A stretch of DNA of 64,000 bases from Stenotrophomonas rhizophila (GCF_003651185.1 NZ_RCDC01000009.1:1-64000); one strand, 5' to 3'. Positions 51,504 through 60,338 are shown, numbered from the stretch's first letter. A program made the numbers and translations. Notes: a model not told the origin generated them from the sequence alone.

Positions 51504-52004
51504 GTGAGCGATCAAGCCCAGTCGCCCGCCACCGGTGGCGCGGATACCCCGCCACCGGACAGCGGTGAAAAAGCACCCCGCCTGGACGAGAGCATCCGCC
51601 AGGTGGGTGAGGCCGGTCGCGAGACGGTGGATTCGGCCAAGCACACGCTGCGCTCCCTGCGACGGTTGGCCTCGGCCGACTTCGCATTGGCGCGCAGCGC
51701 GTTTGGCCGGGCACTGGCCTGGGCCGGCGTGGCGATCGTATTCGGCGCGTCGGCCTGGTTGTTGCTGGCCGGTACGCTGATCGCCCTGATGCAGCGATGG
51801 GGCCTGTCCTGGTTCCATTCGCTGCTGATCACGTCGATCGTCAGCCTGCTCGTCACCGGTTACGCGATGTGGCGGGTCTCGTTCTTCTTCCGCCATACCG
51901 GCATGCATGCCACCCGCCGCCAGTTGTCGCGGCTGGGCCTGTACGACGAACCGAGCGATGAAGATCCCGATGCCGACGTGGATACCACGGGGGTGAAGCG
52001 ATGA
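51504..52004 (+). CDS. Phage holin-like/YqjE family membrane protein
   Basis: A 166-residue protein starting at GTG 51504. A hydrophilic N-terminus (Pro-rich, about 1-60) is followed by two membrane helices (ALAWAGVAIVFGASAWLLLA and SLLITSIVSLLVTGYAMWRV) and an acidic C-terminus. This is the YqjE/Phage_holin_3_6 layout. The name reflects topology, not lysis function. It starts 8 bp after the DUF883 gene and overlaps the next gene by ATGA. Confidence 0.85.
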   Translation: MSDQAQSPATGGADTPPPDSGEKAPRLDESIRQVGEAGRETVDSAKHTLRSLRRLASADFALARSAFGRALAWAGVAIVFGASAWLLLAGTLIALMQRWGLSWFHSLLITSIVSLLVTGYAMWRVSFFFRHTGMHATRRQLSRLGLYDEPSDEDPDADVDTTGVKR

Positions 52005-52474
52005 ACTTCGAAGCCTTGCGGCAACGCGTCCAGCGTGCCGAGCTGGTGGTGGCGGTGCGGGTCGAAAAAACCCGCAGCAGCTGGTCCACCCTCAGCACCG
52101 TCTGGCGTACCGGATGGACACCGCTGCGCATCATCACCGTCGGTCTCGCCGGCGGCTTCCTGGCCGGCAAGCTGGAGCCGACCGGGCTCGGCGCGAAAGT
52201 GCAGGGCGCGCGTTGGCTGCAGATGATCGGCTCGGTCTCCAATCTGGTGGCCAGTACCCAGGCCGCGTTCGCCTCGATGCAGGCCAGCGAAGCAGCTGAC
52301 ACCGCCGAGCAGGCGGCCGACAAGGTGGATGACGCCACCGATCAGGCGCCGCGTCAGGCGGCTCGGGCTCCGGCAGCAGCCGCGCCACGGCTCACTCCGG
52401 AACGGCGTGCCGATCCGGCCTCGCCGCATCAGCCGCAACCGGCGGAAGCCGCCACGGACCTGTCCGAACGCTGA
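52001..52474 (+). CDS. Hypothetical protein in the yqjD/yqjE-like operon
   Basis: A 157-residue protein overlapping the YqjE-like gene at ATGA. Its N-terminal part is helical and basic; a short hydrophobic segment (PLRIITVGLAGGFLAGKL) may touch or cross the membrane. The tail (about 100-157) is Ala/Pro-rich and disordered. By position it corresponds to the YqjK-type third gene of this operon, but sequence likeness is weak. Confidence 0.75.
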   Translation: MNFEALRQRVQRAELVVAVRVEKTRSSWSTLSTVWRTGWTPLRIITVGLAGGFLAGKLEPTGLGAKVQGARWLQMIGSVSNLVASTQAAFASMQASEAADTAEQAADKVDDATDQAPRQAARAPAAAAPRLTPERRADPASPHQPQPAEAATDLSER

Positions 52475-52504
52475 TCGCACCGCGCTCGGACGCACTATCC
52501 AAAC

Positions 52505-52536
52505 GCCCTGCGATACCCGTCGCGGGGCCTTTCTTC
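52505..52536 (+). terminator. Terminator after the yqjD/yqjE-like operon
   Basis: Stem GCCCTGCGA / TCGCGGGGC (one G-T pair) with a 6-nt loop, followed by CTTTCTTC. Confidence 0.7.
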
Positions 52537-52610
52537 GTCTGCACGCCCCCCACACGCCATGCGCACCCGGCTTGCCCAATAATGACGCTCCTTTCCAGTG
52601 TGCGACCTGC

Positions 52611-53702
52611 ATGAGCGTTCCGGTATCCCCTTCCGCTGAAGCCGCTGTCGCACCTTCCCCGCCCCGGCCACGCGCGCCGATGTCGCTGGTGATCCTGGCC
52701 ACCCTGGCGGTGGCCTTTACCCTGTGGGCGGCGCAGGACGTGGTGCTGCCGATCCTGCTGGCGATGTTCTTCGCGCTGGTCGGCAACCCGATCCTGCGGG
52801 TGCTGCAGAAGATCTGGATCCCCCGTTTCCTCGGTGCGGTGCTGGTGCTTGGCGTGGGCCTGAGCGGCGCTGCCGCACTGGGCGTGCAGTTGGTGGGCCC
52901 GGCGATGGAGTGGGCCCAGGAGGCACCGCAGCAGCTGCGCAAGGTCGCCCGCCAGGTACAGAACCTGACCAAGCCGGTGCAGCAGGCTAACCAGGCCGCC
53001 GAGAACTTCGCGCGGGTGGCCGGTGGCGAAGGCAGCCGCCGGGTGCAGATCGTGCGCACCCAGATGGATGATCCGTACAAGGTCCTGACGCGTGCACCAC
53101 GGTTGGCTGCTTCGGTGCTGGCGGTGGTGCTGTTGACCCTGTTCTTCATGATTTACGGGCAGAGCCTGCAGAAGCACGCCATCGCCCTGTTCCCCAGCCG
53201 CCAGCAGCAACGGTTCACGACGGACATCCTCCGTTCGATCGAACGCGAGGTGTCCCGCTATGTGCTGACCATCACCGTGATCAACACGCTGGTCGGCCTG
53301 GTGTTCGCCGGCATCCTGCTGCTGCTCGGCATCTCGCTGCAGGAGGCGCTGCTGTGGGGCACCGTGGCGGCGCTGCTGAACTTCGCGCCGTATGTGGGAC
53401 CGCTGATCGGCGTGGCGCTGATGCTGCTGATGGGCTTCGTGGAGTTCAGCGATCCGTTCCAGGCGCTGCTGCCGGCCGCGTGCTATCTCGCCCTGCATAC
53501 CGTCGAAGGCCAGGTGGTGACGCCGATCGTGCTCGGCCGCCGGATGGCGATCTCACCGCTGATCCTGATCCTGGCGCTGATGGTGTTCGGCTGGCTGTGG
53601 GGCATGATCGGCCTGCTTCTGGCGGTGCCGCTGCTGGTCTGCATCAAGCTGGTGCTGGCGCGGCTGGATGGCACCCAGGGCTGGGCCAAGCTGCTGGAAT
53701 AA
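52611..53702 (+). CDS. AI-2E family transporter
   Basis: Inner-membrane permease of 363 aa with about eight membrane segments. It carries the family layout: two or three N-terminal helices, a periplasmic or amphipathic central part (about 105-170), then helices with FAPYVGPLIGVALMLLMGF, EGQVVTPIVLGRRMAISPL and MIGLLLAVPLLVCIKLVL. Members are named for autoinducer-2 export but many act as ion antiporters or have unknown substrates. ATG 52611 fits the conserved start; the frame runs upstream only by chance through the terminator. Confidence 0.9.
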   Translation: MSVPVSPSAEAAVAPSPPRPRAPMSLVILATLAVAFTLWAAQDVVLPILLAMFFALVGNPILRVLQKIWIPRFLGAVLVLGVGLSGAAALGVQLVGPAMEWAQEAPQQLRKVARQVQNLTKPVQQANQAAENFARVAGGEGSRRVQIVRTQMDDPYKVLTRAPRLAASVLAVVLLTLFFMIYGQSLQKHAIALFPSRQQQRFTTDILRSIEREVSRYVLTITVINTLVGLVFAGILLLLGISLQEALLWGTVAALLNFAPYVGPLIGVALMLLMGFVEFSDPFQALLPAACYLALHTVEGQVVTPIVLGRRMAISPLILILALMVFGWLWGMIGLLLAVPLLVCIKLVLARLDGTQGWAKLLE

Positions 53703-53787
53703 GCGGTTCAGGGCAAGGATACGGCTGGCCGCGCGATCCCCGGTGCTGCCAGAATACCGGCACCTTTTCGGATGGATCCCGGCCCTG

Positions 53788-54264
53788 ATGTCTTCCCTCG
53801 CTGCCCGTTGCCTCGCCCTCGCCGGCCTTGTCACCCTTGCTGCCCCGACGTTGGCCGGTCCCCCACCCAGCGCCGAGGTGGCCAGCCGCCAGCTGATCGA
53901 GGCGGTCACCTGCAAGCGTCACCTGACGCCTGCGCAGTTCGCCGCGCTGGCAAAGGTGCTCAAGCCGACCGAGCTGCAGGCGTACGGCGAACTGTCCGAT
54001 GGCGAGTATGCGCTGACCACGCCATTGCTCGTGCTGGGCCAGCCGGTGAACCGCCTGCACCTGTACGACGGCGCCAGCGGCGAGGACAGCATCGACAGCT
54101 ATACCGCCTACTTCAGCACGGCCGGTATCGACCAGATCGCAGCGCTGGCGAAGATTCCGCGCAATGAAGCCGGCGACTACACGCTGGAAGTGGGCCGCCA
54201 CGACCTGAGCGTGCGGCAGGACGAGGGCCAGGCATCCATCGCCTGCTCCTACGACCTGCGCTGA
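53788..54264 (+). CDS. Secreted hypothetical protein
   Basis: A 158-residue protein with a signal peptide (LAARCLALAGLVTLAAPTLA, cleavage about 23). The mature part has two Cys (VTCKRHLTP, SIACSYDLR) that could form a disulfide and mixed helix and strand content. It starts 85 bp after the AI-2E gene. I do not recognise a domain. Confidence 0.75.
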   Translation: MSSLAARCLALAGLVTLAAPTLAGPPPSAEVASRQLIEAVTCKRHLTPAQFAALAKVLKPTELQAYGELSDGEYALTTPLLVLGQPVNRLHLYDGASGEDSIDSYTAYFSTAGIDQIAALAKIPRNEAGDYTLEVGRHDLSVRQDEGQASIACSYDLR

Positions 54265-54316
54265 AGCACCTCACCTCGGCGCCTGCGCGCGCCATGAAAG
54301 CCCGCGCGCGCAGGCG

Positions 54317-54322
54317 TAGAAT
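54317..54322 (+). promoter_or_regulatory. Candidate -10 box placing a leaderless start
   Basis: TAGAAT ends 6 bp before the GTG start of the HAD gene (54329), so transcription would begin at or beside the start codon. No Shine-Dalgarno sequence at proper spacing is seen. Confidence 0.4.
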
Positions 54323-54328
54323 GGCGGG

Positions 54329-55039
54329 GTGAATTTCCCAGTCCAAGCCATCACCCTCGACCTCGACGACACCTTGTGGCCGTTCGCCCCCATCGGCGCC
54401 CGCATCGACCAGGTGTTGTACGAGTGGATGCTCCAGCACAGCCCCGCCACCGCCGCGATGTATCCGGTGGCGGCGATGCGCGAACTGCGCGAGCGCTCCT
54501 TCCATGACAACCCGCACCTGCACTACGACCTGAGCGCGCTGCGCCGGTTGACGCTGAGCGAGGCGCTGGACAAAAGCGGCGCCGATCCGGCGCTGCTGGA
54601 ACCGGCCTACGAGGCGTTCTACGCCGCGCGCAACCAGGTGGAGTTCTACCCGGATGCGATGGACGCACTGGCCCGGATCGCCGCGCGCGTGCCGGTCGCC
54701 GCGCTCAGCAACGGCAATGCCGATCTGCAGCGGATTGGCGTGTCCCACCACTTCACCTTCCAGCTCGGCTCGCGCGAGCACGGTGCGGCCAAGCCGGCCG
54801 CCAGCATTTTCCACGCCGCCTGCGATCGCCTCGGCATCGCACCTGCCCAGGTATTGCACGTCGGCGACCACGCCGAGATGGACGTGGTCGGTGCGATGCA
54901 GGCCGGCCTGCGCGGCTGCTGGATCAACCGCGAAGAACACACCTGGACCCACCCTTCACTGCAGCCCGATCTGCAGTTCGACACCCTGACCGGGTTGGCC
55001 GACTGGCTGGATGCGAACGCATCCGCCCAGCACGCGTAA
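54329..55039 (+). CDS. HAD family hydrolase (subfamily IA, probable phosphatase)
   Basis: A 236-residue phosphatase of the haloacid dehalogenase superfamily. Motif I is DLDDTLWPF (nucleophile Asp), motif II is ALSNGNAD, motif III Lys is in GAAKPAASIF, and motif IV is HVGDHAEMDVVG. The cap domain is helical (about 20-100). Nucleotidase or sugar-phosphate activity is usual for this group, but the substrate is not predictable. The start is GTG 54329. It lies 28 bp upstream of the aminopeptidase gene. Confidence 0.88.
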   Translation: MNFPVQAITLDLDDTLWPFAPIGARIDQVLYEWMLQHSPATAAMYPVAAMRELRERSFHDNPHLHYDLSALRRLTLSEALDKSGADPALLEPAYEAFYAARNQVEFYPDAMDALARIAARVPVAALSNGNADLQRIGVSHHFTFQLGSREHGAAKPAASIFHAACDRLGIAPAQVLHVGDHAEMDVVGAMQAGLRGCWINREEHTWTHPSLQPDLQFDTLTGLADWLDANASAQHA

Positions 55040-55067
55040 GCCGCCGCCCAAGGAGCACTCGAGTCCC

Positions 55068-56435
55068 ATGTCCCAGATCAACGGTTTCACTTCCGAGACG
55101 CGCAACGCCCTGCCGCTGCACGTGATGACCCGCGAGCAGTACGCCGGCTGGCGTGCGCAGCAATCCGACGCGCTCGGCGCGTGGCTGGATGCGCAGCGGT
55201 TCAACGGCAGCGGTGGCAGCGTGGTGCTGCTGCCGGGCGAACACGGCCTGGCCGGCGCCATCGTCGGTGTGGGCGACCCGGGGGATGTCTACAGCTACGC
55301 GCATGCGCCGTTCGCGCTGCCCGAAGGCACCGTCTGGACGCTGGCGGATGCACTGGCACCGGAGATCGAGACCCTGCTGCAGCTCGGCTGGGGCCTGGGC
55401 AGCTACCGCTTCGCGCGGTATCGCAAACCGAACCGCGCGCCGGCCCAGCTGGCCGCCACGCCCTCGGCTGAAGTGCGCGACGTGATCGCCGCCAGCCTGC
55501 GCGTGCGCGACTGGGTCAACACCCCGACCGAAGACATGGGGCCGCAGCAGCTCGAAGACGCCGCGCGCGAGCTGGCCACCGCGCATGGTGCGCAGATCGA
55601 GGTGATCACCGGCGATGCGTTGCTGGAGCAGAACTTCCCGTCCATCCACGCGGTGGGCCGCGCCTCGCATCGCGCGCCGCGCCTGATCGTGCTGCGCTGG
55701 GGCAACCCGGGCCAGCCGCATGTGGCGCTGGTCGGCAAGGGCGTGTGCTTCGATACCGGCGGGCTGGACATCAAGCCGGGCGACGGCATGCGCAACATGA
55801 AAAAGGACATGGGCGGCGCCGCGCACGCACTGGGCCTGGCCGGCCTGATCATGGCCCAGCAGTTGCCGGTGCAGCTGACCCTGCTGATCCCGGCGGTGGA
55901 AAACGCGATCGGTCCGGATGCGTTCCGCCCGGGCGAAGTGATCGCCACCCGCAAGGGCCTGAGCATCGAGATCGACAACACGGACGCCGAAGGGCGCGTG
56001 ATCCTCGCCGATGCACTGACCTATGCCAGCGAGCAGCAGCCGGAGATCGTGCTCGATTTCGCCACCCTGACCGGCGCGGCCCGCATCGCGCTCGGCCCGG
56101 ATCTGCCGGCGCTCTTCAGCAACGACGACACCCTGGCCCAGCAGTGGCTGCAGGCCGGTGAATCGGTGCGCGATCCGGTCTGGCGCATGCCGCTGTGGCG
56201 CCCGTACCTGCGCTACCTGCACAGCAACATCGCGGATCTGGCCAATGCCGGTTCGCGCATGGCCGGCTCGGTCACCGCCGCGCTGTACCTGGAGCGGTTC
56301 ATCGCGGAAGGCCAGACCTGGGCGCACCTGGATGTATACGCCTGGAACGACGGCGAACGCCCGGGCCGCCCGGCCGGTGGCGAGGCGCTGGCGCTGCGTT
56401 CGGCGTGGGCGATGCTGAAGATGCGGTACGCCTGA
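55068..56435 (+). CDS. M17 family leucyl aminopeptidase-like protein
   Basis: Cytoplasmic metallopeptidase of 455 aa. The metal and active-site motifs are present: GKGVCFDTGGLDIKPGDGM, the KKDMGGAA segment, and the signature NTDAEGRVILADAL. The C-terminus (LDVYAWNDGERPGRPAGGEA) fits the PepB-like branch, which is shorter and more divergent than PepA. The family removes N-terminal residues from peptides. ATG 55068 is preceded by AAGGAG, although at long spacing. Confidence 0.93.
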   Translation: MSQINGFTSETRNALPLHVMTREQYAGWRAQQSDALGAWLDAQRFNGSGGSVVLLPGEHGLAGAIVGVGDPGDVYSYAHAPFALPEGTVWTLADALAPEIETLLQLGWGLGSYRFARYRKPNRAPAQLAATPSAEVRDVIAASLRVRDWVNTPTEDMGPQQLEDAARELATAHGAQIEVITGDALLEQNFPSIHAVGRASHRAPRLIVLRWGNPGQPHVALVGKGVCFDTGGLDIKPGDGMRNMKKDMGGAAHALGLAGLIMAQQLPVQLTLLIPAVENAIGPDAFRPGEVIATRKGLSIEIDNTDAEGRVILADALTYASEQQPEIVLDFATLTGAARIALGPDLPALFSNDDTLAQQWLQAGESVRDPVWRMPLWRPYLRYLHSNIADLANAGSRMAGSVTAALYLERFIAEGQTWAHLDVYAWNDGERPGRPAGGEALALRSAWAMLKMRYA

Positions 56436-56470
56436 GGCTGCACCGGGTAGTACCCGGTACGCGCTGTTCC

Positions 56471-56503
56471 CACGATCCCCGCTCCGGCGGGGATCGTCGT
56501 TTC
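56471..56503 (+). terminator. Terminator after the aminopeptidase gene
   Basis: Eleven-bp stem ACGATCCCCGC / GCGGGGATCGT (56471-56481, 56486-56496) with a TCCG loop and CGTTTCT tail. A small perfect hairpin ACCGGGTA-G-TACCCGGT lies just before it (56446-56462). Confidence 0.8.
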
Positions 56504-56601
56504 TGCAGAGTTGTCGAAAATGTGAATATCGGCCTGCGCCGGGTTCTGACACCATGCTCCTGTCGCCCACCCACACGCATCGTGAAGGCAGGAATCCGGA
56601 C

Positions 56602-57714
56602 ATGTCGCTCTTCGGCTATACCCGCGCTGGTCGCGAACCGGGCGCCCCACGCCCTCCCTCACCGTTGCTGTGGATCGCCCTGATCGCCCTGATCGCCGGC
56701 GGCCTGGTGCTGGCCTTTGCCTGGCTGGCCGGCTGGATCGGCCGCGACCGCGTCACCGCGCAGACCTTCACCGATGCCATCGAGGCGACCGGCCCCCCGC
56801 AGCCCGGCTTCCGCCGCGCGCATACCAAAGGTGTCTGCGTCAGCGGCGTGTTCCAGGGCACACCGGAGGGCGCGGCGCTGAGTTCGGCACGCGTGTTCCG
56901 CCAGCGCCAGGTACCGGTACTGGGCCGCCTCTCGATCGGCGGCGGTGACCCGCATGGCGCCGACAACAAGGCCCGCGTGCGCAGCATGGCGCTGCAGCTG
57001 GTCAGCGACGACGGCCAGGAATGGCGCATGGCAATGAACAGCTTCCCGTTCTTCGCGGTGCCCACTGCCGAGGCCTTCCTGGAACAGACCCGCGCCGGCA
57101 TCCCGGACCCGGCCACCGGTAAACCAGACCCGGCAAAGATGGCCGCCGTGCTGGAGAAGTACCCCTCCGCGCGTGCCTTCCAGCAGTGGGCCAAGACTGC
57201 CCCGTGGTCGAACAGCTGGGCCAACACCACCTACAACGGCGTCAACAGTTTCCGCTTCACCGCCACCGATGGCAGCCACCGCTTCGTGCGCTGGAGCATG
57301 CGCCCGCAGGCGCCCTTCGAGGACATGACGCCGGAGCAGCGCGCGCAGTCCGACGATGATTTCCTCAGTGAGGAGTTCGCGCAGCGGCTGGCGCAGGGCC
57401 CGGTGCGCTGGGATATGTGGGTGACCCTCGCCAACGATGGCGACCCGGTCAATGATCCCTCGCAGGTCTGGCCGGAGGACCGCCGCCAGGTGAAGGCCGG
57501 CACACTTACCCTGAGCAGCATGCAGCCGCAGGCCACCGGCGCCTGCCGCGATCTCAATTACGATCCGCTGATCCTGCCCAGTGGTGTAGCGGGCACGGAT
57601 GATCCCATCCTGGCCGCACGCTCGGCGGTGTATTCGCAATCGTTCAATCGCCGCGAGCGCGAAATCGCCAGCGGCAAAGCACCCGTTGCGACGGGCAAGG
57701 AAGGTGCGCGATGA
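56602..57714 (+). CDS. Membrane-anchored catalase-family peroxidase
   Basis: Heme peroxidase of the catalase fold, 370 aa. One N-terminal membrane helix (about 21-44, SPLLWIALIALIAGGLVLAF) places the domain in the periplasm. Catalase-core residues are visible: distal H74 (RRAHTKG), N146 (AMNSFPFF) and proximal Y344 (SAVYSQSFNRR). It is shorter than true catalases and matches the catalase-related peroxidase (SrpA-like) group, which acts as a peroxidase rather than by disproportionation. It is coupled by ATGA to a cytochrome b561 gene that could supply electrons. ATG 56602 is chosen because the membrane helix follows it. Confidence 0.88.
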   Translation: MSLFGYTRAGREPGAPRPPSPLLWIALIALIAGGLVLAFAWLAGWIGRDRVTAQTFTDAIEATGPPQPGFRRAHTKGVCVSGVFQGTPEGAALSSARVFRQRQVPVLGRLSIGGGDPHGADNKARVRSMALQLVSDDGQEWRMAMNSFPFFAVPTAEAFLEQTRAGIPDPATGKPDPAKMAAVLEKYPSARAFQQWAKTAPWSNSWANTTYNGVNSFRFTATDGSHRFVRWSMRPQAPFEDMTPEQRAQSDDDFLSEEFAQRLAQGPVRWDMWVTLANDGDPVNDPSQVWPEDRRQVKAGTLTLSSMQPQATGACRDLNYDPLILPSGVAGTDDPILAARSAVYSQSFNRREREIASGKAPVATGKEGAR

Positions 57715-58271
57715 ACCGTGATGCCGGCCATTTCAATCTCCTCGCACGCGTCCTGCACTGGCTGATGGCGGCGATGATCCTGACCATGCTGTTCGTCGGT
57801 GTGACCATGGTCGCTTCGCTGCACTGGCGGCCGATGCTGATCGATCTGCATCGACCACTCGGCATCGCGATCCTGCTGCTGGTGCTGGTGCGCCTGTACA
57901 ACCGCCTGCGGCATCGCCCACCGCCGCTGCCAGCCGATCTGCCCGCCTGGCAGGCCGCGGCCGCGCATGCCTCGCACTGGGTGCTGTACGGACTGATGCT
58001 GGCGATGCCGCTGGTCGGCTGGGGCATGCTCTCTGCCGGCGGCTACCCGATCGTGATGGGAGGAGGCGTCCACCTGCCGGCGATCCTGCCACACAACCCG
58101 GCGCTGTACGCCGCCCTGCGCAACGCACACAGCCTGCTCGCCTATGTGCTGTTCGCCACGGTGGTGATGCACCTGTCAGCGGCGCTGTTCCACCTGTGGG
58201 TGCGCCGCGATGGCGTGTTCCAGGCGATGGCGAAGGGGCCGGAGAAAGAGCGCAACGATGATGCCGGATAA
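57711..58271 (+). CDS. Cytochrome b561 family protein
   Basis: Four-helix inner-membrane di-heme cytochrome of 186 aa. Likely heme ligands are His in ARVLHWLMAA (helix 1), IDLHRPLGIA (helix 2), HASHWVLYGL (helix 3) and VVMHLSAALFH (helix 4). It would pass electrons from quinol to the periplasmic side. Its start overlaps the peroxidase stop (ATGA), so the two are probably one functional unit for peroxide reduction. Confidence 0.9.
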   Translation: MNRDAGHFNLLARVLHWLMAAMILTMLFVGVTMVASLHWRPMLIDLHRPLGIAILLLVLVRLYNRLRHRPPPLPADLPAWQAAAAHASHWVLYGLMLAMPLVGWGMLSAGGYPIVMGGGVHLPAILPHNPALYAALRNAHSLLAYVLFATVVMHLSAALFHLWVRRDGVFQAMAKGPEKERNDDAG

Positions 58272-58308
58272 ATCAGGCTGCCTGGCATCCTGGTAGCCAC
58301 CGACCGCG

Positions 58309-58911
58309 TTACAGCCAGCCTTTCTGCCGCGCCAGCCGATACGCTTCGATGCGGTTGGCGACGCCGAGCTTGCCGATGCACTCGGACAGGTAGTTGCGCA
58401 CCGTGCCGTGCGAGAGGCCGAGCTGGGTGGCGATCTCGCTGGCCGAGCGGCCGTCGCCGGACAGGCGCAGCACCTGACGCTCGCGGTCGTTGAGTGGATC
58501 GGCCTGCGACCATGCATCCAATGCCAGCTGCGGGTCGATCGCGCGGCCGCCGTGCTGCACCTGGCGCAGCGCATCGGCCAGGCGCTCGGCCGGGGCGTCC
58601 TTGAGCAGGTAGCCGCAGACGCCGGCATCCAGCGCGCGGCGCAGGAAACCCGAACGCGCGAAGGTGGTGACGATCACCACCTTGATCGGCAGCCCCTGGC
58701 GGGCGATCCGCTGCGCCAGCTCCAGCCCGGACAGCCCAGGCATTTCGATGTCGGTGACCAGGATGTCCGGTTTGAGCTGCTGCAGCATCCGCCACGCGGC
58801 CTCGCCGTCGGCCGCACTGCCGAGCACCTCGATGTCCGGCTCCAGCCCGAGCAGCGCGGACAAGGCGCCACGCACCATCGCCTGGTCTTCGGCGAGCACG
58901 ATGCGGATCAT
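58309..58911 (-). CDS. LuxR-type response regulator (DesR-like)
   Basis: A 200-residue NarL/DesR-type regulator. The receiver domain has acidic D9 region (LAEDQAM), phospho-acceptor D54 (LVTDIEMPG), and K at the conserved position (GYLLKDAPA). The C-terminal LuxR helix-turn-helix is at about 138-195 (LNDRERQVLRLSGDGRSASE, SHGTVRNYLSECIGKLG). It overlaps its kinase by ATGA. Likely target is the divergent export operon, see the palindrome at 60425-60438. Confidence 0.93.
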   Translation of the reverse strand: MIRIVLAEDQAMVRGALSALLGLEPDIEVLGSAADGEAAWRMLQQLKPDILVTDIEMPGLSGLELAQRIARQGLPIKVVIVTTFARSGFLRRALDAGVCGYLLKDAPAERLADALRQVQHGGRAIDPQLALDAWSQADPLNDRERQVLRLSGDGRSASEIATQLGLSHGTVRNYLSECIGKLGVANRIEAYRLARQKGWL

Positions 58912-60143
58912 GATGCGCCCCCGGCAGGCAGCGACGGCGCGGTCGGCATCTCCACCGGCGCCACCACGGCGGTGGTCGCGGCCGGCAAGGTGACCCGCAC
59001 CGTCACGCAGGTGCCCTCCCCTTTTGCCGACTGCACCGCCAGGGTGCCACGCAGTGCAGCGACGCGTTCGCGCATCCCGGTCAGCCCGTTCCCATCAACG
59101 TGGACGCCGCCGCGCCCGTCATCACGGATCTGCATCAACAGACTGCGCCCGTCCTGTTCGAAGGTGATCCACGCCTGCCGCGCCTGCGCATGGCGGGCGA
59201 CATTCGTCACCGCCTCGCGCAGCACCAGCGACAGCGCACGCTCGGTATCGACCGGCATCGGCGGCGGCGGCGCGTAGTGCAGATGCACATGCTGGTACTC
59301 CAGCAGCAATCGGGCCGAAGCCAGTTCGGCGGCCAGATCGCTGGCGCGGATACCGGTCACCGCGCTGCGCACTTCGGCCAGCGCCTGCCGCGCGATCGTT
59401 TCAGCCTCGTCCACTTCGCGGCGCGAGCCCACCGGATCGCGGTCGGCCAGCTTGCGCGAGAGCTCCAGCTTCAAGGTGATCAAGGACAGCGTATGCCCCA
59501 GCAGATCGTGCAGATCGCGGCCGATGCGCTCGCGTTCGGCAGTCGCCGCCAGCCGGCGCACTTCATCCTGGGACAGCTGCAGCGCTGCATCCTGTTCATG
59601 GCTCGCGGTTTCGAAATTGACCACCAGGCTGATGATCATTGCCATGCTCGGGATCCAGATCAGCGCCTGCCACGGATAGTGGGCCAACAGACCCACCACC
59701 ACGAACAACGCGTTCAAGCCCACCAGCTGCAGCAGATAGCGCCCGTAGCCACTGCGGCGCGAGACGCGCAGGGTGACACAGCCGAAAATGAAGTAGCTCA
59801 CCGCCGAGGGGTACCACGCCAGCGGCACCAGCCCCAGCACCACCATCGACAGTGCATAGCGCGGTGCGTGGCAACGCGGTGCGAGCAGCACAGCGGCGTA
59901 CAGGACCAGGAACACCGGGTAGGTCAGCAGGGTCAGCGCCGCCCAGCGCCACGTGTAACCACCGCCGAACAACGGCGTCAGGAACACCCACAGCGTCCAC
60001 AGCAGGTGGATCGCATCGACCCACGGCGATCTGCCGCGCCGCAGGTTCTCGGCCACGGCCGAATCCGGCGCAGGGCGCAACAGGGAGGCGGGCCGACTGA
60101 AGGACACGGACGATTCCAGGGCAGAACGAACAGGCGCGATCAT
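58908..60143 (-). CDS. Sensor histidine kinase (DesK-like)
   Basis: A 411-residue membrane kinase. About five membrane helices (42-175) are followed by a HisKA_3 domain with the phosphorylated H212 (IGRDLHDLLGHTLSLI) and a short HATPase domain (LREAVTNVARHAQA, RDDGRGG, NGLTGMRERVAALRG). DesK itself senses membrane state; in Xanthomonadales such pairs often regulate adjacent ABC exporters. It begins 6 bp after the permease remnant. Confidence 0.93.
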   Translation of the reverse strand: MIAPVRSALESSVSFSRPASLLRPAPDSAVAENLRRGRSPWVDAIHLLWTLWVFLTPLFGGGYTWRWAALTLLTYPVFLVLYAAVLLAPRCHAPRYALSMVVLGLVPLAWYPSAVSYFIFGCVTLRVSRRSGYGRYLLQLVGLNALFVVVGLLAHYPWQALIWIPSMAMIISLVVNFETASHEQDAALQLSQDEVRRLAATAERERIGRDLHDLLGHTLSLITLKLELSRKLADRDPVGSRREVDEAETIARQALAEVRSAVTGIRASDLAAELASARLLLEYQHVHLHYAPPPPMPVDTERALSLVLREAVTNVARHAQARQAWITFEQDGRSLLMQIRDDGRGGVHVDGNGLTGMRERVAALRGTLAVQSAKGEGTCVTVRVTLPAATTAVVAPVEMPTAPSLPAGGAS

Positions 60144-60149
60144 GCCACT

Positions 60150-60338
60150 TCAGCCGATCCGCCGCAGGCGGCGCCGTGCCAGCCCAAGCGCCATGACGGT
60201 AATGCAGAGCAGCACGGCCACATGCACCCAAGCACTGCCCTGCGCCGGCTGGCCGACCGCCGGCAATGCCAGCTGGGCCAGGTGCCAGGTCGGCCACAGC
60301 GGTGCCAGCGAAGGCAGGCCAGTGACGAGGCAGTGGAT
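60150..60338 (-). pseudogene. C-terminal remnant of an ABC-2 type permease
   Basis: In one minus frame, about 62 residues read as the end of an ABC-2 permease: LPSLAPLWPTWHLAQLALPA, then a final membrane helix (HVAVLLCITVMALGLARRRL) and a basic tail, stopping 6 bp before the kinase start. There is an in-frame stop just upstream (TGA before 60338) and no start codon or ATPase gene, so the rest of the permease is missing. DesKR-like pairs are often preceded by ABC exporter genes, which makes a deletion the simplest explanation. Confidence 0.7.
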
